10,746 nt of DNA, taken from assembly GCA_013205645.1 (NCBI GenBank), contig JABMMH010000390.1:1-10746 (forward strand). Reading direction: 5' to 3'. A program made the position numbers and the translations under genes. This document shows positions 6,670 to 10,746 of this stretch, piece by piece. The notes under the pieces were generated by a model. It did not search any database. It saw nothing but the letters and a program-made list of their open reading frames with translations, and was not told the DNA's origin. This DNA comes from Polaromonas sp. (GTDB lineage Bacteria; Pseudomonadota; Gammaproteobacteria; Burkholderiales; Burkholderiaceae_C). Position 1 is the stretch's first letter. Each line of letters opens with the position of its first letter.

Positions 6670-8344
6670 CGCCCAGCATGTGAATCGCGATCAGGGTCAA
6701 CAGGCCGGCCATGATCAGGTAGTAGGCAGTCGGAATGATCGTCATGCGAAGCACTTGGCCCTCGCGTCCTAGCAGCCCGACGGTGGCAGAAGCGGCCACC
6801 ACGTTGTGAATGGCGATCATGTTGCCGGCCGCGGCACCGACGGCCTGTGCGGCCACCAGCATCGCGCTCGACACGCCGATCAAATGCGCCGTGTCAAACT
6901 GAAACTGCGCCATCATTAAATTGGACACCGTGTTGGAGCCGGCAATGAACGCACCCAGCGCGCCAACCGTCGGCGCGAAAAATGGATAGACACTGCCGAC
7001 GCTGCTGGCGACCAGTTCGGCCATGGCTCTAGGCATCGACGGCAAGTCGCCGAGGTTGACGCCGGAGTTGATCAAAATTCGAACCATCGGGATCGTGAAA
7101 ATCAGCACAAAACCGGCGCCCAGCAAGGTGCGTGACGATTCGCCAACTGCCGCCTTGAGCTCTGAAAACTTCATGCGCTGCAGCACAAAAGTAGCCAGCA
7201 CCACCATCACCATGATGCCGCCCGGCAGGTACAGAAACTCGATGCTGCCGGACAAGCCGGTTTCGCCCAAAATGTTACTCCAGCGCAGCACCAAGTTGTT
7301 CAAAAAGAAAGCCTTGAGGTCGGCATTGACGCGCGACAAGACCAGCAAACCCGCCAACAGCAAGTAGGGCAACCAAGCCAAGCCAACCGACATCGGCGCT
7401 TTAGCCGTCAACTCGTCGAGCTTGATTTCAATGCTGCCCATCCATTGCACCGGCCACTCTTTGGCGTCGGCAAAGTCCCATGACTTTTTGGGCAACAAGA
7501 AGCCTGCTTTAGCAGCCGGCACCACAATCAGCAGCCCCACCAGCGCACCCAGCATGGACGGAAATTCAGGGCCTAAGAAGACACCTGCTGCGGCATAAGG
7601 AATGACGAAAGCCAAGCCCGCAAACAGCGCAAAAGGGGCTATCGCCAGCCCTTCACGCCAAGATTTGTTGCGGCCAAAAAACCGTGTCAACATGACGCAC
7701 ATGAAGAGCGGCATGGCCATGCCGATGACCGCATGCATGATCGCCACTTCGGAGGTGATCAGGCGGTAAAAAACATCCCAATCAGAACCTCTGGCGATCA
7801 GTTGTTCAGAAATTCCGGCCATGTTCAAACCACCCGGGACGCCCACCACAATCGGTGTACCAACTGCACCAAACGACACCGGTGTGGATTGAACCATCAT
7901 GCCGATCATGACGGCACCCAGCGCAGGAAAGCCCAGCGCAACCAGCAGTGGAGCGACAACCGCGGCCGGTGTTCCAAAGCCTGATGCACCCTCGATAAAG
8001 CAGCCAAACAGCCACGCCACGATGACGACCTGGACCCGGCGATCGGGGCTGATGTTGGAAAAACCGCCGCGTATGGCTTTGATCGCACCTGAATGTTTCA
8101 GCGTGTTCAGCAGCAAGATCGCGCCGAAAATAATCCACAAAATGGACCCGGTCAATATCAAGCCCTGAAGACCCGATGCGATGACCCGGTTGACGGACAT
8201 GTCCCATGCCAACAAGGCGATCAGGATGGTCACCAGCAAGACCACCGGCATCGCGCGCTTGGCAGGCCAGTTAAAGCCCACCAGCAGCACGGCAGCCAGC
8301 ATCAAAGGTGCGAAAGCCAATAGGGAAAGCAATGTTTGGCTCAT
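6650..8344 (-). CDS. lldP: L-lactate/glycolate permease, LldP family
   Basis: This 564-residue polytopic membrane protein belongs to the LldP/GlcA lactate permease family, which imports L- and D-lactate and glycolate with protons. Length is typical (about 550). Motifs include GCFIEGASGFGTPAAV (114-129), QSTPVSFGAVGTPI (152-165) and, late in the protein, GALGAFIAGSNTVSNLMMAQFQ; hydrophobic segments run throughout and a more polar stretch lies in the middle (about 290-310). Start ATG 8344 is preceded by AAGGA with 7-nt spacing on the minus strand. The gene is monocistronic here, with no lactate or glycolate dehydrogenase beside it, convergent with the chimeric ORF and divergent from the oxygenase pair. 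Lactate versus glycolate preference cannot be read. The symbol is given for the family. Confidence 0.92.
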   Translation of the reverse strand: MSQTLLSLLAFAPLMLAAVLLVGFNWPAKRAMPVVLLVTILIALLAWDMSVNRVIASGLQGLILTGSILWIIFGAILLLNTLKHSGAIKAIRGGFSNISPDRRVQVVIVAWLFGCFIEGASGFGTPAAVVAPLLVALGFPALGAVMIGMMVQSTPVSFGAVGTPIVVGVPGGLNMAGISEQLIARGSDWDVFYRLITSEVAIMHAVIGMAMPLFMCVMLTRFFGRNKSWREGLAIAPFALFAGLAFVIPYAAAGVFLGPEFPSMLGALVGLLIVVPAAKAGFLLPKKSWDFADAKEWPVQWMGSIEIKLDELTAKAPMSVGLAWLPYLLLAGLLVLSRVNADLKAFFLNNLVLRWSNILGETGLSGSIEFLYLPGGIMVMVVLATFVLQRMKFSELKAAVGESSRTLLGAGFVLIFTIPMVRILINSGVNLGDLPSMPRAMAELVASSVGSVYPFFAPTVGALGAFIAGSNTVSNLMMAQFQFDTAHLIGVSSAMLVAAQAVGAAAGNMIAIHNVVAASATVGLLGREGQVLRMTIIPTAYYLIMAGLLTLIAIHMLGVTDALM

Positions 8345-8388
8345 GCCAGGTTCCTTCGATTGAACGTTTTTTGGATGGAGGCCGCAGG

Positions 8389-8406
8389 TTCACGTGGGAT
8401 CGTGAA
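8389..8406. repeat. Inverted repeat TTCACG-N6-CGTGAA upstream of lldP
   Basis: Perfect 6-bp arms (8389-8394 and 8401-8406) flank a 6-bp spacer, 45 bp upstream of the lldP start. Its size fits an operator for a dimeric regulator or a short leader hairpin. No regulator gene is in the window, so the role is inferred only. Confidence 0.4.
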
Positions 8407-8515
8407 AGGCTGCCGGACAAGCCCATGTAACAAAAAGGCTATCAGACTCGCTGAGTGAGGTTCTGCGCCTGTTTTTTGGTTTTAATAATTTAATTAACAA
8501 GCAACTTTACAACAA

Positions 8516-8529
8516 AATACTTTTGTATT
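8516..8529. repeat. Small palindrome AATAC-N4-GTATT in the divergent region
   Basis: Perfect 5-bp arms around TTTT in the AT-rich core between lldP and the oxygenase gene. This could be an operator half-site pair, but short palindromes are frequent in AT-rich DNA. Confidence 0.3.
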
Positions 8530-8610
8530 AATTGTGGTAAACCCTAGCTTTTGAGAAAAAGAGGCGCCACATTCACCTCCGGTGCGTACGGCTTTATTAC
8601 ACTCAGTTAG

Positions 8611-9381
8611 ATGAGTCCCGTCCCTCAACCGCAGCGCGCACCAAGCCACTTCACGGCTTATTTTTGGAGTGGCGATGTGATCCGCAGTCGACACGTGAGT
8701 GATGTCGTGTTGACAGGGACAGTCGACATTCCTGTTCCGCCGACAAGGCTGATGGCAGACTGGGAAAGGGACATATCGTCGCGGTTAGCACTGGAACCCG
8801 GCGACGTTGAGTCACTTTCTTTGCCGCGAGCACGTGTGCGCTGGCCAGACTACAAGCACTGCGTGCAGGCAGCATCCGGCTGGACACGCACCTTGGGTTT
8901 GCAAGATGTGCTGACCACCAGCGACACGGCGCTGATGACCTGCCGCGGCGCCAAGTACCACCATGACGGCGAGCAGTACGGTGGCGCGGCTTTTTGCAAC
9001 CTTTTTCTGAGCGAAGACAGAGGGCTTGACCTGCACTTTCCGGCGACGGGTCATCGAATCCCATTGGTCCGGGGGACGGCGGTGATTTTCGACACCGGTC
9101 AGCCGCACGCCGTCATTGATCGCCACAGTACGGGCTTTAACGCGGGCGACTTCCCACCCGAAAGAGATTGCACGCAAGTCTTCCTGACTTGGGAGTTGCC
9201 AATTGAAAACGCTCATGTCGCCCAAACGCTGAACGTCGCCTTTGACACCGATCCTTTGACCGCGTTGCAAATGATTGAAGAGCAAGTCTGGCGCAACGGC
9301 GCACGGCTCAGCGCGCATGGGCTCCATGAAGATTCCCCTGGTTCAGCGAAAGAAAAATCCACATTGACTTCCTCTACATGA
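8611..9381 (+). CDS. 2OG-Fe(II) oxygenase-like protein
   Basis: The 256-residue protein has a double-stranded beta-helix core typical of Fe(II)/2-oxoglutarate dioxygenases. The facial triad is visible: His117-x-Asp119 in KYHHDGEQYGG and His166 in DTGQPHAV, followed by Arg171 as a candidate 2-oxoglutarate-binding residue. The segment between them (AFCNLFLSED..LDLHFPATG) fits the strands that normally separate the two motifs. The substrate is unknown; PKHD-type hydroxylases of proteins or small molecules are the nearest comparison. A TAG directly precedes ATG 8611, so no longer N-terminus is possible. The ribosome site is weak, and ATG 8752 (codon 48) is an alternative that would remove about 47 less conserved residues. 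The stop overlaps the flavin-reductase start as ATGA, so the two proteins are made together. Confidence 0.65.
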   Translation: MSPVPQPQRAPSHFTAYFWSGDVIRSRHVSDVVLTGTVDIPVPPTRLMADWERDISSRLALEPGDVESLSLPRARVRWPDYKHCVQAASGWTRTLGLQDVLTTSDTALMTCRGAKYHHDGEQYGGAAFCNLFLSEDRGLDLHFPATGHRIPLVRGTAVIFDTGQPHAVIDRHSTGFNAGDFPPERDCTQVFLTWELPIENAHVAQTLNVAFDTDPLTALQMIEEQVWRNGARLSAHGLHEDSPGSAKEKSTLTSST

Positions 9382-9992
9382 CGTATTTTTACGAACCCCA
9401 CTTAGGCCATGGCCTGCCACACAACCCGTTCAATTCAATTGTGGGTCCACGTCCCATCGGATGGATGTCCACGCGCAGCAACGCAGGCGTGTTGAATCTT
9501 GCGCCCTACAGTTTCTTCAATGCCTTCAACTACGTGCCACCCATCGTGGGCTTCTCCAGCACCGGTGCCAAAGACTCTTTGCGAAACGTGCAGGAGAACG
9601 GCATGTTTGTGTGGAACCTGGTGACCCGCCCCTTGGCTGAGGCGATGAACCAAACTTGCGCAGCCGTTGGGCCAGACGTGAATGAGTTTGAACTGGCCGG
9701 CTTGCTCACCGCCCCATCTCGCGTGGTGGACGTGCCGCGCGTCGCTGACAGCCTCGTGTCGTTTGAATGCCGCAGCACGCAAATCATTCAGCTCGAAGGG
9801 CTCGACAAGCAGAAGATTCCCACTTGGTTGGTGCTGGGCGAAGTGGTCGGCGTTCACATTGCCGAGCACTTGCTCAAAGACGGCATCTATGACACCGCCA
9901 ACGCGGGCCACATCTTGCGTGGCGGTGGCCCCGGAGACTACTTCAGCATTGGACCGGAACAGTTGTTCCAAATGTTGCGACCCGACGCCTGA
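9378..9992 (+). CDS. Flavin reductase-like FMN-binding domain protein
   Basis: This 204-residue protein is a stand-alone flavin reductase-like (split-barrel FMN-binding) protein of the larger subgroup. Signatures include SIVGPRPIGWMSTRS (20-34), NLAPYSFFNAFNYVPPIVGFS (40-60), KDSLRNVQENGMFVWNLV (65-82), and VNEFELAGL (101-109). Relatives bind FMN and reduce it with NAD(P)H for a partner monooxygenase or act on other substrates; the subgroup is often uncharacterised. It begins inside the stop codon of the oxygenase gene (ATGA), a strong sign of functional coupling, although 2OG oxygenases do not normally need a flavin reductase. A Phe/Gln-rich tail and a normal stop at 9992 suggest it is intact. 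Confidence 0.88.
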   Translation: MTYFYEPHLGHGLPHNPFNSIVGPRPIGWMSTRSNAGVLNLAPYSFFNAFNYVPPIVGFSSTGAKDSLRNVQENGMFVWNLVTRPLAEAMNQTCAAVGPDVNEFELAGLLTAPSRVVDVPRVADSLVSFECRSTQIIQLEGLDKQKIPTWLVLGEVVGVHIAEHLLKDGIYDTANAGHILRGGGPGDYFSIGPEQLFQMLRPDA

Positions 9993-10072
9993 AGTACCGG
10001 CGGCAGACCTCACAACCGGTGGTTGTCAAGGCGTGCCTGCAACCCGTGAACATCCACTTGAGATTCCTTCCC

Positions 10073-10394
10073 ATGATGAACAAAGACACCCAGATCTGAG
10101 GTGCGTTTGTCACCCTTGGAAAGTCCAATATTGTGGTGAAGGACATCAATTTTTCCGAGGTGCTGGATGCCGGTTTCGGCGATCTGTCAGCCCGAACCAT
10201 GATGACGTTTGGGCCCGAACAAATGCAATCCATGGGCACAAGATCCTGCAGGGTGTTGTGAGGAAGTTTTTGACAAGCGTCCGACCAAAGCCAAACTGCG
10301 TGCTGCTGCGAGTGAGCATATCGCCATGCTGGAGCAATCTCCTGAGCGCATTTTGGCCTACTTTCAGGACCAGCGGGTTCGCTATGCCGCTTGA
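10073..10394 (+). pseudogene. Decayed coding sequence of unrecognised family
   Basis: Three frames each read as protein-like in turn. From ATG 10073 the frame gives MNKDTQI, then TGA 10097, then GAFVTLGKSNIVVKDINFSE and on to FGPEQMQSMG near 10237. A second frame reads HKILQGVV, and from 10260 a third frame reads EEVFDKRPTKAKLRAAASEH, continuing to RILAYFQDQRVRYAA and TGA 10392. Joined, this is about 105 residues of charged, helix-rich soluble protein. One nonsense codon and one or two frameshifts are needed, so the gene is either dead or the sequence has errors. I do not recognise the family. It follows the flavin reductase by 80 bp on the same strand and may once have been the third gene of that operon. 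Confidence 0.45.
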
Positions 10395-10505
10395 TACTTC
10401 ACTAGGCCGGAGCTATAGCTGCCAGATAAGTCATTTTTCAGGGGTTTTCACCCTCCCACTGTTTTTGTTCGCCCTCTAAAGTATGAAAACGATAAAAACA
10501 CAAAC

Positions 10506-10510
10506 AGGAG
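10506..10510 (+). promoter_or_regulatory. Ribosome binding site deciding the TTG start of the last Bug gene
   Basis: AGGAG lies 7 nt before TTG 10518. The ATG at 10513 is closer but opens a different frame that stops within 18 codons, so it is not the start. Confidence 0.55.
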
Positions 10511-10517
10511 TCATGCT

Positions 10518-10746
10518 TTGCAGCTTTCTAAACACCTCACAAAGTCCACCCGGCGTTTCGGCCTAAGCCTCATCGGAGCGGTGAGCTTGCTCAGTACTTT
10601 GGGCTTCGGACTTCTCGCAAGTTCAACCGCCATGGCACAGGCCTATCCCAACAAGACCATCCGTTTGGTTGTAACCTTTCCCACAGGTGGCGCGCCCGAC
10701 ATTCTGGCCCGTTTGTTCAGTGAGAAATCACAGCTGGGCCAGCCCG
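10518..10746 (+). CDS. Bug/TctC family substrate-binding protein (partial, N-terminus)
   Basis: The gene runs off the right edge; 76 codons are present. From TTG 10518 it reads MQLSKHLTKSTRRFGLSLIG, a basic start with a twin-arginine pair, then a hydrophobic core, an ASSTAMAQ-AYPNKTI cleavage region and the Bug opening TIRLVVTFPTGGAPDILARLFSEK. This is the usual family pattern (IRLVVPFPPGG..D..AR..), so an export signal and the first binding-domain strand are visible. The only nearby in-frame ATG (at AMAQ) would remove the signal peptide, so TTG is chosen. It is the third Bug-derived sequence in the window and differs clearly from the one at 122. Its partner permease and ligand are unknown. 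Confidence 0.88.
   Translation, partial: MQLSKHLTKSTRRFGLSLIGAVSLLSTLGFGLLASSTAMAQAYPNKTIRLVVTFPTGGAPDILARLFSEKSQLGQP

Larger units (their letters stand above)
8345..8610. other. 266-bp divergent intergenic region (lldP / oxygenase pair)
   Basis: Both flanking genes start from this region, so it should hold both promoters. The part around 8470-8545 is strongly AT-rich and contains a small ATAC-N4-GTAT palindrome. Nearer lldP there is a TTCACG-N6-CGTGAA repeat. No sigma70 hexamer pair with good spacing was found on either strand, and no small gene is supported. Confidence 0.45.
9993..10517. other. 525-bp gap between the flavin reductase gene and the last Bug gene
   Basis: No intact gene is supported. 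It contains a small ACAACC-GGT-GGTTGT hairpin (10012-10026), the decayed reading frame at 10073-10394, and about 120 bp of AT-richer leader before the last Bug gene. No convincing promoter hexamers or terminator were found. Confidence 0.5.

Noticed and set aside
8494..8694. Minus-strand Cys-containing open frame of 66 codons
   Set aside because: It crosses the start of the oxygenase gene and the AT-rich promoter region, lacks a ribosome site and ends in cysteines by chance of the AT-rich sequence; no family recognised.
9435..10013. Minus-strand open frame of 192 codons
   Set aside because: It lies wholly opposite the flavin reductase gene, which has clear motifs; it is a codon-bias shadow.
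9682..10479. Long + strand open frame of 265 codons
   Set aside because: It overlaps the flavin reductase gene in another frame, has unusual Cys/Ser/Trp-rich composition and shows no family motif except a few residues of the decayed gene.
10513..10566. ATG 10513 as start of the last Bug gene
   Set aside because: This frame reaches TAA at 10564; the signal peptide and Bug motifs are in the TTG 10518 frame.
1..10746. Insertion sequence, integrase, CRISPR or tRNA gene as cause of the rearrangement scar
   Set aside because: No transposase motif, terminal inverted repeat pair, direct repeat array or cloverleaf was seen on either strand.

Overview
The window looks like a chromosomal catabolic and transport region from a betaproteobacterium, most likely Burkholderiales (Comamonadaceae-like). 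This is inferred from the moderately high GC content, the repeated Bug/TctC-type periplasmic binding proteins (greatly expanded in that order) and the complete tripartite tricarboxylate transporter (TTT). No rRNA, tRNA, CRISPR array, transposase or integrase was seen.

Left block (1-5485), all on the + strand: the last codons of a short-chain dehydrogenase/reductase (SDR), a TctC/Bug solute-binding protein, a 2-oxoacid/acetoin dehydrogenase-type E1 alpha and E1 beta pair (ATGA overlap), a 317-bp gap with two inverted repeats, then TctB and TctA, closed by a strong bidirectional terminator. Both TTT halves are present but the E1 pair sits between the binding protein and the membrane subunits. 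This suggests uptake of a carboxylate or related compound feeding an SDR plus a thiamine-diphosphate dehydrogenase. No E2 or E3 gene is in the window.

Middle block (5486-6669) is a scar. A minus-strand remnant resembling the end of a carbohydrate-binding or phage-tail-like domain lies beside an ORF that joins the C-terminal part of a Bug protein in frame to an isocitrate lyase/PEP mutase protein lacking its N-terminal third. The 3' end of that ORF also appears to have gained one G, giving a run-on C-terminus that overlaps the next, convergent gene.

Right block (6650-10746): an L-lactate/glycolate permease (LldP family) on the minus strand, an AT-rich divergent intergenic region with small inverted repeats, then a + strand pair made of a 2OG-Fe(II) oxygenase-like protein and an FMN-binding flavin-reductase-like protein with overlapping stop and start. 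After this comes an unrecognised decayed reading frame (one stop, one or two frameshifts). The window ends inside a third Bug protein that starts at TTG. No transcriptional regulator gene is visible.
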